From Helicobacter rappini (GTDB lineage Bacteria > Campylobacterota > Campylobacteria > Campylobacterales > Helicobacteraceae): 64,000 nucleotides of DNA. Shown piece by piece: positions 46,057 to 54,398 of this stretch (its first letter is position 1; every line of letters starts with the position of its first letter). The position numbers and the translations under genes were made by a program. Location: positions 1-64,000 of the forward strand of contig NZ_FZPK01000005.1 in the NCBI RefSeq assembly GCF_900198625.1, given 5' to 3'. Below the pieces are notes generated by a model, which saw only the letters and a program-made list of their open reading frames with translations, did not search any database and had not been told where the DNA came from.

Positions 46057-47403
46057 TCACAACCCCAAATTCTCTGCAATCAACTCTAATGGGTGTTTAA
46101 AACTCACATCAACATTATTTCTAGCCATAGAATCATCTATTTGCATACGACACGCACTGCATTCCGCACTTACGATTTCTGCTCCACTTTGCTTAATATT
46201 TAACGCCTTTTTATCGCCTACTGATTTTGCAAGATCATATCTCTCACTCTGGATTGTAACCCCGCCAAAGCCACAGCATACATTGCAGTCTTTCATCTCT
46301 TTTAGCTTAAAATTTTGCAAAAGTTTTCGTGGCTCTTGATAGATTTTTAGCACCTTTCTAGCATGGCATGGGTCATGATAGGTTATGTTTCTCTCTTCTT
46401 TTTTAGAATCTTTTAGTAGCTCATTTAGTTGCGTTCTATCATGCAGCCATTTGCTTGCCATATAGGTCTTTTTCTCTAGAATCTTTAGCTTTTCGATGTA
46501 CTCACTATTATCGATACCATGTGCTTCACTCTCAATCTCTAAGGCATTGCCCCAATCATGCAAAAGCATAGCCGCACAAGTCGCCTCTGGCACTAGCAGG
46601 GCTTCTAAGTCATCAAGCAAGGGCAGAAGATAGTTTAGATTTTTTTTAATAAGCTTTGTGGTATTGCAAATATCACCACTAAAAAATGCAGGCGCACCAC
46701 AGCATTCCTGCCCCTTTGGCACAAGGGTATCAATGCCTAGTCTATCTAGAATCTTTAGCAGACTTACACCAACATTTTTATAGTTATAATTACTCAAGCA
46801 ACCGATATAAATGCCCACCTTGCGTTTTTTATCGCTTGAATTTTGCTTTGATTCTATAAGTCCATGATGTGTTTGCAAAAAGCTTTTTGCATGAAATGGC
46901 ATGATAGTCCTATCGCCTATTTTTGGGAGTTTGAAACGCATTTTTTTAAAGCCATTTTGCGTTTTAAAAAGGCATGGATTAAAATAATATCCCATTGAAA
47001 AGACTATATTTAGCACACTTCTTTTGCCAAGCAGATAAAACATGATTTTTTTATACAGCGGGATTCCATACTTTTTAGCAATATCTACGCGAGTTCTTTG
47101 TATCACCACATCAACAGGCAGGTGCATAGGACATTGCTCCACACAGCTTGTGCAAAGAAAGCATGATTCTATAGAATCTTTTAGCTGCTTATCAAGTAGT
47201 AATCGCCCTTTTGCATAGGCATTTGCTAAGTCAAGATAACCACGCGGAGAAGTTATCTCATCTCTATTTACACCATAAATCGTGCATGTTGGGACACATT
47301 TAGCACATTTGACGCAACTCAAGGCACTTTTTTCTAAAATGCTTGGGTGTTGTGTTTGTGTAGTGGTTTGATTTAGTTTTGTTATCTCATTTTGACTTGA
47401 CAC
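46057..47403 (-). CDS. Fe-S oxidoreductase subunit (GlcF/LutA/GlpC-like)
   Basis: A 448-residue protein with two 4Fe-4S motifs (CVKCAKCVPTC, CFLCTSCVEQCP) and two CCG domains (ECCGAPAFFSGD, VCCGFGGVTI) that bind a further cluster or heterodisulfide-type site. This is the electron-transfer subunit of glycolate, lactate or glycerol-3-phosphate dehydrogenases feeding the quinone pool. The flavoprotein partner is not adjacent on either side, so the substrate cannot be assigned. The length matches GlcF. Confidence 0.85.
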   Translation of the reverse strand: MSSQNEITKLNQTTTQTQHPSILEKSALSCVKCAKCVPTCTIYGVNRDEITSPRGYLDLANAYAKGRLLLDKQLKDSIESCFLCTSCVEQCPMHLPVDVVIQRTRVDIAKKYGIPLYKKIMFYLLGKRSVLNIVFSMGYYFNPCLFKTQNGFKKMRFKLPKIGDRTIMPFHAKSFLQTHHGLIESKQNSSDKKRKVGIYIGCLSNYNYKNVGVSLLKILDRLGIDTLVPKGQECCGAPAFFSGDICNTTKLIKKNLNYLLPLLDDLEALLVPEATCAAMLLHDWGNALEIESEAHGIDNSEYIEKLKILEKKTYMASKWLHDRTQLNELLKDSKKEERNITYHDPCHARKVLKIYQEPRKLLQNFKLKEMKDCNVCCGFGGVTIQSERYDLAKSVGDKKALNIKQSGAEIVSAECSACRMQIDDSMARNNVDVSFKHPLELIAENLGL

Positions 47404-47599
47404 ATGCTTCCTTTATATTTAATGCGTGGATTCTAAAATATTTTAGTTAATGTGTTATTTGGGTGGGGAAATATTAGTTGGAATTTATGGTTATTTGAAT
47501 GTTTGTTGTTTGGTAATCTCTTGCAATATTTCCCAAAGCTAGCATTAAAGCGTAATTGCTATTTGGTATAATCACCATTATAAACTTAAGGGAACAAAA

Positions 47600-48655
47600 A
47601 TGAGCTACAAAAATCGTATAGAATCCATTATAAAAGAGTTAAATCAAGGTGTGTATGAAAAAGACCAAGCTATAAAGCTTGTATTGCTTTCATTTCTAAG
47701 TGGTAAATCAGCCTTTTTGTATGGACCGCCCGGCACAGCAAAGAGTCTTATTGCAAGGCGAGTGGCATTAGCATTTGATATGGGCGAAAAAGCAGATTCT
47801 AAAAAGGATTCAGCTTTGGGTAGTCATTCCGCAGATTTAGCACATTTTGGGGCAGAGCTAGACTTGGAGTCTGCGGTTGCCTCAAAATGTGCTAAAAACT
47901 ACGAAAGCACCACTACACTCGTGCGTAGCACTAGTCCATACTTGCAAAATCCTAGAATCCGTGATGAAGAAAAACAAACGCAAAAAGCAGATTCTAACAC
48001 ATTCTTTGCTTATTTAATGAATTGCTTCAGCACACCAGAAGAAATCTTTGGTCCAATCGACATAGCAGAGTTAAAGAAAAATCGCCTTACACGAAGCACA
48101 CAAGGCTATCTATCCACAGCACATTTTGCATTTTTAGATGAGATATGGAAAAGTTCTCCAGCCATTCTAAACACGCTTTTAACAATCATTAATGAAAAGA
48201 TCTATCGCGATGGCAATATGGATATAAAAGTCCCATTAAAAGGGCTAGTATGTGCGAGTAATGAATTCCCTATGCAAAATCAAGGGCTAGAAGCCTTATA
48301 TGATAGGCTTGTTATCCGCTTAAGCGTATTGCCTATAGAGCAAAAGTCTAGCTTTGAAGCCCTGCTAGATGAAGATATTGTAGAAATAGAAGTTACAAAT
48401 CCCATCACCACACAAGAATTACAAGACATCACACAAAAAGCAAAAAAGATAAAATTCTCACAAGAAGCAAAAGAAGCCATGCACTTCCTTAAAGCAAGTA
48501 TAGAATCTTATAATAAATCATTACACTTAAGAAATCTAGCACAAGACAATACAGAATCTAGCAAAGAATCTAAAATGCCTTTCACCCATAATTCTAAAAA
48601 CAATTTTGCTATACTACCTGTTTTGTTTTGTAATATTTCTTATCTTTATATTTAA
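47600..48655 (+). CDS. ravA: RavA-like MoxR AAA+ ATPase, truncated and with an insertion
   Basis: The N-terminal AAA+ core of RavA is clear: Walker A LYGPPGTAKSLIARRVA, Walker B AFLDEIWKSSPAILNTLLTI and sensor 1 LVCASNEFPMQNQGLEALYD. Between Walker A and B about 70 extra residues (KADSKKDSALGSHSADLAHF onward) break the usual spacing. Homology stops after SIESYNKSL, just where the sensor 2 region (SDRRW in E. coli) should begin; the last 45 residues are unrelated. At 351 residues it is about 150 shorter than E. coli RavA, and no ViaA partner follows. It may be a pseudogene or a reduced ATPase. Confidence 0.8.
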   Translation: MSYKNRIESIIKELNQGVYEKDQAIKLVLLSFLSGKSAFLYGPPGTAKSLIARRVALAFDMGEKADSKKDSALGSHSADLAHFGAELDLESAVASKCAKNYESTTTLVRSTSPYLQNPRIRDEEKQTQKADSNTFFAYLMNCFSTPEEIFGPIDIAELKKNRLTRSTQGYLSTAHFAFLDEIWKSSPAILNTLLTIINEKIYRDGNMDIKVPLKGLVCASNEFPMQNQGLEALYDRLVIRLSVLPIEQKSSFEALLDEDIVEIEVTNPITTQELQDITQKAKKIKFSQEAKEAMHFLKASIESYNKSLHLRNLAQDNTESSKESKMPFTHNSKNNFAILPVLFCNISYLYI

Positions 48656-48678
48656 TTTCACAAATAAAGGGATTACTT

Positions 48679-49266
48679 TTGGATATAGCATTTTTTGATT
48701 TTGATGGGACTATAACGCGTGGGGATTCTTTTCAGCTATTTTTGCGTTTTGTATTAGGAAAAAGATTCTATATAAAAATGTTAGAAAATTTGCCTACTTT
48801 GATAGGCTACAAGCTTGGCTTGATAGATAATAGCAAGGCAAAAGAGAGAGTGCTTAAATCTTGTTTTAAGGGCATGGAAAAAGATAAATTAGATAAATAT
48901 TGCAGTGATTTTATGAGCGATTTAGAATCTTTTTGTAAAGATTCTGCCCTGCAAAAAATGCAATGGCATAAGGGAAATAATCATGTTGTAGTGCTTGTAT
49001 CTGCTAGCTTTGAAGAGTATCTTAGTCCTTTATGTAAAGCTTTTGATATTCATCTGCTTGCCACTACAATGGAGGTAAAAGATGGTAAGATTACAGGCAA
49101 TTTTGCCCAGCCAAACTGCTATGGACCAGAGAAAGAGAGACGCATTAAAGAAAACTATGATCTTACACAATATGAAAGAATCTATGTCTATGGCGATACT
49201 AGGGGAGATAGGGAAATGTTAGCCCTAGCAAGTCCAAATCTCGCATTTTTTCGTGTGTTTCATTAA
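48679..49266 (+). CDS. HAD-superfamily IB phosphatase (TTG start)
   Basis: A 195-residue hydrolase. Motif I is FFDFDGTITRGDS with the nucleophile Asp, motif II VVLVSASFEEYLSP, and motif III/IV VYGDTRGDREMLALA. It belongs to the subfamily of SerB- and PgpC-like phosphatases, so phosphoserine, phosphatidylglycerophosphate or another small phosphate ester could be the substrate. The start is TTG with AAAGGGA upstream, 23 bases after ravA. MidA follows after six bases. Confidence 0.88.
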   Translation: MDIAFFDFDGTITRGDSFQLFLRFVLGKRFYIKMLENLPTLIGYKLGLIDNSKAKERVLKSCFKGMEKDKLDKYCSDFMSDLESFCKDSALQKMQWHKGNNHVVVLVSASFEEYLSPLCKAFDIHLLATTMEVKDGKITGNFAQPNCYGPEKERRIKENYDLTQYERIYVYGDTRGDREMLALASPNLAFFRVFH

Positions 49267-49272
49267 GGGCTT

Positions 49273-50298
49273 ATGATGACTTCTAATAAGTTAGCATTTA
49301 GTGAGATTATGCAAGAGTGGCTCTATAATCCAAATACAGGCTATTACACGCAAAATCATGTGGGAAAAGCGGGGGATTTTTACACTTCTGTGAGTGTGTC
49401 AAAGTTTTTTGGTGGGGCGATTAGCCGCTATATTTTGAGAATGCTTGATGAAAAAAGGCTTACTCTACCACTTCACATTGTGGAAATAGGGAGTAATAAT
49501 GGCGATTTAATCGCTGATATTGCAGAGTTTTTAAAGGCATTTAGTAATATAGTTTTCATACAAACTAGCTTTTGCGTGATAGAGCCACTAGTTTGCTTAC
49601 ATACACAACAGAAGGCGACTTTTCAAGCAAGGATTACTGCAAGATTTGCTAAGCAACTACATATTTATAGTAACTTGCAAATGCTAAAAGATACGCAACC
49701 AAATAATGTATTTTTCATATCTAATGAATTGTTTGATAGCATGCCTTGCGATATTTTTCATAATAATAACATGCTATATTTTCATAATAATAATTTTACA
49801 TGGGATAAACCAAGCAGTGAGATAAGTGAATTTATAGAAAAGTATGATATAAAAAGTGCTGAAATCCCGCTCATTTGGGAATCTTTTATACAAAATCTCT
49901 GCAATTTGCCATGTAAATGGATATTTCTCACATTTGATTATGGCGATTTTTTAGCACGAGAAATGAATATACGAATGTATATGCAGCACAAGGTTTATAA
50001 TCTCTATGAAGAATTGCAAAATGATAGATTAGCCCAGTTTATAGGCAAAAGTGATATTACTTATGACATAGATTTTAGCCTGTTAAAAAAGATATTGGAA
50101 AATAATAACGCTAAAGTTTTATGTAATGTTACGCAGTCAAAATTTTTGATTGAATCTTGTGAGATATTAGATATTTTTGAAAGTTTTTCTGCACATTTTA
50201 GCACAATCCAGCTAAGCAAACAAAAAGCAAGTTTGCAAGGCTTAATCGCTCCAAATGCCATGGGCGAACGCTTTAAAGCTTTGGTATGTGGGGTGTAG
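49273..50298 (+). CDS. MidA/NDUFAF7-type SAM-dependent methyltransferase
   Basis: A 341-residue protein of the DUF185 family. The start MQEWLYNPNTGYYTQNHVGK followed by GDFYTSVSVSKFFGGAISRY is the family signature, and HIVEIGSNNGDLIADI is the AdoMet-binding loop. SNELFDSMPCDIF and LTFDYGD are later family motifs. In mitochondria NDUFAF7 methylates an arginine of complex I subunit NDUFS2; the bacterial target is unproven, though a respiratory protein is plausible. Cotranscribed with the HAD gene. Confidence 0.85.
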   Translation: MMTSNKLAFSEIMQEWLYNPNTGYYTQNHVGKAGDFYTSVSVSKFFGGAISRYILRMLDEKRLTLPLHIVEIGSNNGDLIADIAEFLKAFSNIVFIQTSFCVIEPLVCLHTQQKATFQARITARFAKQLHIYSNLQMLKDTQPNNVFFISNELFDSMPCDIFHNNNMLYFHNNNFTWDKPSSEISEFIEKYDIKSAEIPLIWESFIQNLCNLPCKWIFLTFDYGDFLAREMNIRMYMQHKVYNLYEELQNDRLAQFIGKSDITYDIDFSLLKKILENNNAKVLCNVTQSKFLIESCEILDIFESFSAHFSTIQLSKQKASLQGLIAPNAMGERFKALVCGV

Positions 50299-50414
50299 AT
50301 TCTAAAAAGTTATATGTTATTGCATTACAAACATTTCTTTATCCAAAGAGATTGTCTCATCAATTAAGAATAAGTGTTGTTAAGATAGGTGTAGATGTAA
50401 TCAGATTTAGAAAA

Positions 50415-50490
50415 TGGTGGTTGCGACTGGACTCGAACCAGCGACCCCTACCATGTCAAGGTAGTGCTCTACCAACTGAGCTACGCTACC
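50415..50490 (-). tRNA. tRNA-Val (anticodon GAC)
   Basis: A 76-base cloverleaf with encoded CCA. The anticodon stem CTACC/GGTAG closes the loop TTGACAT, giving GAC (reads GUC and GUU). The D arm has TAGCTCAGTTGGTAGAGCA and the T arm has GCTGG TTCGAGT CCAGT. Acceptor pairing is GGTAGCG with CGCAACC, which leaves an A-A mismatch at pair 4-69. Otherwise a canonical elongator tRNA. Confidence 0.93.
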
Positions 50491-50734
50491 ACCCAATAAA
50501 TTTAAGGCGATATGTGTAAGCGTTAATTTCATCATAAACATTAAGTTCCCACTCTACTAGATCACAACAAGATTCTGAAATCGTAGTCAAAAAAAACATT
50601 GTATTAAATAGTCATTTCTAACCACATTAATACAATATCAGGGGATTTAATATCATGTCGCCATATCTTTAATGATGTATAATACTACAAACAGAAAACA
50701 TAAAGCATCTTGATAAAATTTTAACTTAAAGGAG

Positions 50735-50811
50735 TGGCGTGCTCGGAGGGATTCAAACCCCCGACCTACAGGACCGCAACCTGTTGCTCTATTCAGCTGA
50801 GCTACGAGCAC
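50735..50811 (-). tRNA. tRNA-Arg (anticodon GCG)
   Basis: A 77-base tRNA with encoded CCA. The acceptor GTGCTCG/CGAGCAC is perfect with discriminator G. The anticodon stem CAGG/CCTG closes TTGCGGT, so the anticodon is GCG, reading CGC and CGU. The T arm has GGGGG TTTGAAT CCCTC. It is in the same orientation as tRNA-Val, 244 bases away. Confidence 0.93.
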
Positions 50812-51008
50812 AATTAGCTTGTGATTATATAGAAAAAAATATAAAAAATAGCTTAATAGTTTAAAATTTTAAAGAATATTTATAAAGAATTAAGTTTAGG
50901 TCAATATTTTATTATGTCAAGATATATTATTTCATAACTTGTTTTGGGTTAGATTCTAGTTATAATGACAATATTTTACACATCGAATAATAAATCCGCT
51001 AACGAATA

Positions 51009-51038
51009 AATAATACTAATATTAATAAAATAATACTA
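51009..51038 (+). promoter_or_regulatory. Direct repeats upstream of the TonB receptor gene
   Basis: AATAATACTA occurs at 51009-51018 and again at 51029-51038, exactly 20 bases apart, so both face the same side of the helix. The surrounding sequence is nearly pure A/T in ATAAT-like words, resembling Fur or NikR target regions. Candidate operator 40-70 bases before the start codon. Confidence 0.35.
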
Positions 51039-51079
51039 TAATAATACCTTTTTAATTTTATTAATAAAGGTAAGGTTCT

Positions 51080-53551
51080 ATGTTTTCTTACACCTATGTA
51101 TATAAAAAAGATAACAAAGAAAATGCTTTTTTTACGCAGTTTAACCCTAAAGCTATCGCAGCAAAAAATATTGATGACACACCATTTTCTTCATATTTTT
51201 CAAGGCTAGATTTTACTCAAACAGGTTCTATTAAAGAATATTTCATTAAAAACAGATTCAGTAAAAAGTCTCTTTATATAAGTATATTTTGTGCCTATAC
51301 CCTACTTTTTATGGAATCTTTATTTGCAGATAGTCTAGATATTACGGATAATACGACTTCAAAAGATTCTAACACAAAGCATTATCAAGCAAAAGCAGCA
51401 ACCGTTACTGCAACAAGAATCCCAACGACAATCACTGAAGCCCCCGGCAATGTCAGCATAATAGATAAGGAATCTATAAAAGTGCGACCAAATAATAAGA
51501 TTAGCGACACTTTGCGTGGTATAGAGGGCTTGCGTCAAAGCAAAAGTCGCGGCATGGATACATTTGATGGGGTTACTATTCGGGGCGTTAGTAGTGGGGC
51601 TATGATTATGCTTGATGGTGTGATTCTAAATGATATGGATAATAATACAAAAATGATAACCGCGATGAATGCCGATGATTTAGAGCAAGTGGAAGTGATA
51701 CGCGGTCCATTCTCAAATCTCTATGGTAGCGGGGCGTTGAGTGGGGCTATAAACTTTGTTACCGCTATGCCTAATAAGTTTGAATTGAGGGCAAACATAG
51801 GCTATGGGAATCCTTTCGTGCCAAATACCGCACAAGAAAATCTCGTGCGTGGGTATCTCTCAATCGGTGATACCTTTTTTGATAATAAGCTAAAGCTTAA
51901 AGCAAGCTATGGCTTCACCACCACAGATGGCTACGCAGCAGATAGTGCGTGGGTGTATAAAGGCGATACCATTCTTAATAATGGCGTAACAGGTGGCATA
52001 CCAAGTAAGAATCCACAAGGCACAGACATTGTAATAATAGGGGATATGGGAAAACAAAAGTATCAAACACATGACTTGAAATTTAAAGCACAATATGATT
52101 TGACAGAATCTATTACGCTAGATTCTGGACTTATGTTTAACTACTATGGCTATACACATGAAGACCATACGACTTTCTTGCGTAAGAATGGAGAAGAATA
52201 TTGGGGAGATAATAGCAATACTTGTAATAATTGCGGTGGAAATCGTCCCATGCCTATGTATGCTGGACGCGGCATAGGGCAAGAGAGATTTGCTCAAAAT
52301 ATCTTTTATGTAGGATATAAGCAATACTTTGATGATATATTGCTTAGTGCTAGATACTCACGCATTGATGGCTGGAGAGATTTTAATAATCCAGATGGTG
52401 GGGCAAGTGGTGAAACAAATGCAAATACTACACTTACAGGCGGACCCGGTTCACAAACTAAAGATAGATTCCAAACGAATAATTTAGATATTTTTACAAA
52501 TATCCCTATCTTTGATGTAGGACAGAATTTGCTGATAGGATTCCAAGCAAGGCAGCTAAGTATGGACGAGTCTGTCTTTAACCTTAATGATTGGACAAAT
52601 TATTCTAGCAATGGCAGCAACTATGTCAATACCAAAGAGAACAAAGGTGGCAAAAGCCTTATGAGTGGTGTTTTTATAGAACTTAGAAGCGAGTGGAATA
52701 AATATTTAAGCACGACTTTGGGCTTACGATATGACTACTGGCTAGGGTATGACTACTATACAAAAACTAACTCGCAAGTAACAAACAACTCAAAGCATAA
52801 GATTTCTCCAAAAGCAACACTTAATTACTACATAAATGATACAAGCACACTAAAAGCATCAATTGGACAGGGATTTCGCGCACCAACGCTTAGTCAAATG
52901 TTTAGCACATACAAAACAAATAATGGTATCACAACCATTGGGAATCCAAACCTAAAACCAGAGAGTGCCACAAGCTTTGATATAGGCTTTGAACAAAAGC
53001 TTAGTTTTTCTCAATATCAGGGCTTAGTAAAAGCATATTATTTTAATACTTTTATGAGTGATGTTATCTATAATCATTTAGAAGGTAATACTAATTACTT
53101 AAAAAATGGTGGATTAGCCCTTATCAATGGCTTAGAGCTATCCTACAAACAGAATCTCCCTTATAATCTCTCACTACTTTTCACCTACACCTTTACAAAT
53201 TCAGACATGCTAAGAAATCCAGCGGATAAAAGCATAGAAGGTAAAAAACTCACAGGCATACCAGAGCATTTGGGTTACGCACAGATTGCCTATGATGATT
53301 CTGTATTTTTTGGAAGTTTTGGTATTGAAATGATGAGTAAGCCTTTTAGCAGAGCGGATAATAAGGATACAATCGGTGGTGTATATAGTGCGACTGATGG
53401 CTATGTGCTGGGTGATGTGAGAGTTGGCTATAGATTCTTAAAGCATTATGAAGTAGCCTTTAATGCGACAAATATTTTTAATCAAAAATATTTTAGCTAT
53501 TATAGAGCCCCCGGTGCTGCATTCTTTATACAGGCTGGTGCTACTTTTTAA
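51080..53551 (+). CDS. TonB-dependent outer-membrane receptor
   Basis: An 823-residue beta-barrel receptor that imports a metal chelate, haem or vitamin using TonB energy. The plug domain is clear (ATVTATRIPTTITEAPGNVS, then GVTIRGVSSGAMIMLDGVIL, EQVEVIRGPFSNLYGSGALS), and the barrel ends IFNQKYFSYYRAPGAAFFIQ with a terminal Phe. The signal peptide appears only at about 68-84 (KKSLYISIFCAYTLLF), preceded by some 65 hydrophilic residues. The ATG used has AAGGTAAGG upstream and no better internal start exists. The substrate is unknown. Confidence 0.9.
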   Translation: MFSYTYVYKKDNKENAFFTQFNPKAIAAKNIDDTPFSSYFSRLDFTQTGSIKEYFIKNRFSKKSLYISIFCAYTLLFMESLFADSLDITDNTTSKDSNTKHYQAKAATVTATRIPTTITEAPGNVSIIDKESIKVRPNNKISDTLRGIEGLRQSKSRGMDTFDGVTIRGVSSGAMIMLDGVILNDMDNNTKMITAMNADDLEQVEVIRGPFSNLYGSGALSGAINFVTAMPNKFELRANIGYGNPFVPNTAQENLVRGYLSIGDTFFDNKLKLKASYGFTTTDGYAADSAWVYKGDTILNNGVTGGIPSKNPQGTDIVIIGDMGKQKYQTHDLKFKAQYDLTESITLDSGLMFNYYGYTHEDHTTFLRKNGEEYWGDNSNTCNNCGGNRPMPMYAGRGIGQERFAQNIFYVGYKQYFDDILLSARYSRIDGWRDFNNPDGGASGETNANTTLTGGPGSQTKDRFQTNNLDIFTNIPIFDVGQNLLIGFQARQLSMDESVFNLNDWTNYSSNGSNYVNTKENKGGKSLMSGVFIELRSEWNKYLSTTLGLRYDYWLGYDYYTKTNSQVTNNSKHKISPKATLNYYINDTSTLKASIGQGFRAPTLSQMFSTYKTNNGITTIGNPNLKPESATSFDIGFEQKLSFSQYQGLVKAYYFNTFMSDVIYNHLEGNTNYLKNGGLALINGLELSYKQNLPYNLSLLFTYTFTNSDMLRNPADKSIEGKKLTGIPEHLGYAQIAYDDSVFFGSFGIEMMSKPFSRADNKDTIGGVYSATDGYVLGDVRVGYRFLKHYEVAFNATNIFNQKYFSYYRAPGAAFFIQAGATF

Positions 53552-53634
53552 TAACATTTTGGCGTATTTGTAACGATATTTAGAATCTAGAAATGAAGTA
53601 ATATTGTTTCTTTATCTTATTTACTTTATAGGAA

Positions 53635-53640
53635 TATAAT
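53635..53640 (+). promoter_or_regulatory. -10 element (TATAAT) for the YceI gene
   Basis: A perfect TATAAT 44 bases before the yceI start codon. A small stem AGTCT/AGACT lies in the resulting leader, ahead of the ribosome site AAAAGGA. Confidence 0.5.
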
Positions 53641-53683
53641 CAGCCTAAGTCTCAAAGACTGAATAAGATTAAAAGGATTATGT

Positions 53684-54256
53684 ATGAGAAAAATTGTGCT
53701 TAGTGCTATTGTGGCAAGTTCATTGGCTATTGTTGGTATGCAGGCTGCACCATATAAGATTGATGTAAGTCATTCAGCGATTAACTTTAAGATTGGACAC
53801 ATGGTTGTGGCAAATGTGAATGGGAATTTTGCGAAATTTAGCGGCAATGTGGATATTGATCCAAAAGCAAAAACGCTAACAAAACTTGATGGTGAAATCG
53901 ACATTACTTCTATCAACACAAGAGATGAAGAAAGAGATGGGCATTTGCTAGGTGATGCTTACTTTGATGCAGGGACATATCCAAAAGGCATGCTTAAAGC
54001 GACAAAAATCACAAAGGCTAAAAATGGCATTCGCGTTGAGGCAGATTTGACACTTCGGGGTGTAACAAAAAAGGTAATTTTCACAGGTGAGCTAAAAGGA
54101 CCAGCACAGCATCCTATGCTTAAAAAAGAGATTTTTGGGCTTACCCTGCAGGCTACAATTAATCGCAAGGATTTTAATATCGGCAAAGATACTTCAGGTG
54201 CTACAATGGGTGAGAGTGTAGATATTTCTATCAACTTAGAGCTTCATCCGCAATAA
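53684..54256 (+). CDS. YceI-family periplasmic lipid-binding protein
   Basis: A 190-residue exported protein. The signal peptide (1-21) ends at MQAAPYKID, and the mature part is the lipocalin-like YceI barrel: DVSHSAINFKIGHMVVANVN, GEIDITSINTRDEERDGHL, FDAGTYPKGMLKATKI and a late TINRKDFNIG. Family members bind isoprenoid or fatty amide ligands; the H. pylori homologue HP1286 does so. The length is normal. Single gene with its own promoter. Confidence 0.92.
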   Translation: MRKIVLSAIVASSLAIVGMQAAPYKIDVSHSAINFKIGHMVVANVNGNFAKFSGNVDIDPKAKTLTKLDGEIDITSINTRDEERDGHLLGDAYFDAGTYPKGMLKATKITKAKNGIRVEADLTLRGVTKKVIFTGELKGPAQHPMLKKEIFGLTLQATINRKDFNIGKDTSGATMGESVDISINLELHPQ

Positions 54257-54325
54257 ATTCACATAGAATCTTAACATGCAATAAAGCACAAAGGATTATA
54301 ACCACTTCCTTTGTGGCTATCTAGC

Positions 54326-54385
54326 ATGAGTTTTCATATAACATTTTGCCCGAGATTATTTGCTTAAAATTATATGAAAACTCAT
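54326..54385. promoter_or_regulatory. Perfect 16-bp inverted repeat before the CoA-binding protein gene
   Basis: ATGAGTTTTCATATAA (54326-54341) and TTATATGAAAACTCAT (54370-54385) are exact complements separated by 28 bases, and the right arm abuts the ribosome site AAAAGGGG of the next gene. It could be the yceI terminator, an operator or a translation-blocking stem. Confidence 0.5.
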
Positions 54386-54398
54386 AAAAGGGGATAGT

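Noticed and set aside
50286-50519. Plus-strand frame over the tRNA-Val gene containing LRLDSNQRPLPC
   Set aside because: This is the well-known translation artefact of an antisense tRNA gene; the cloverleaf explains the sequence.
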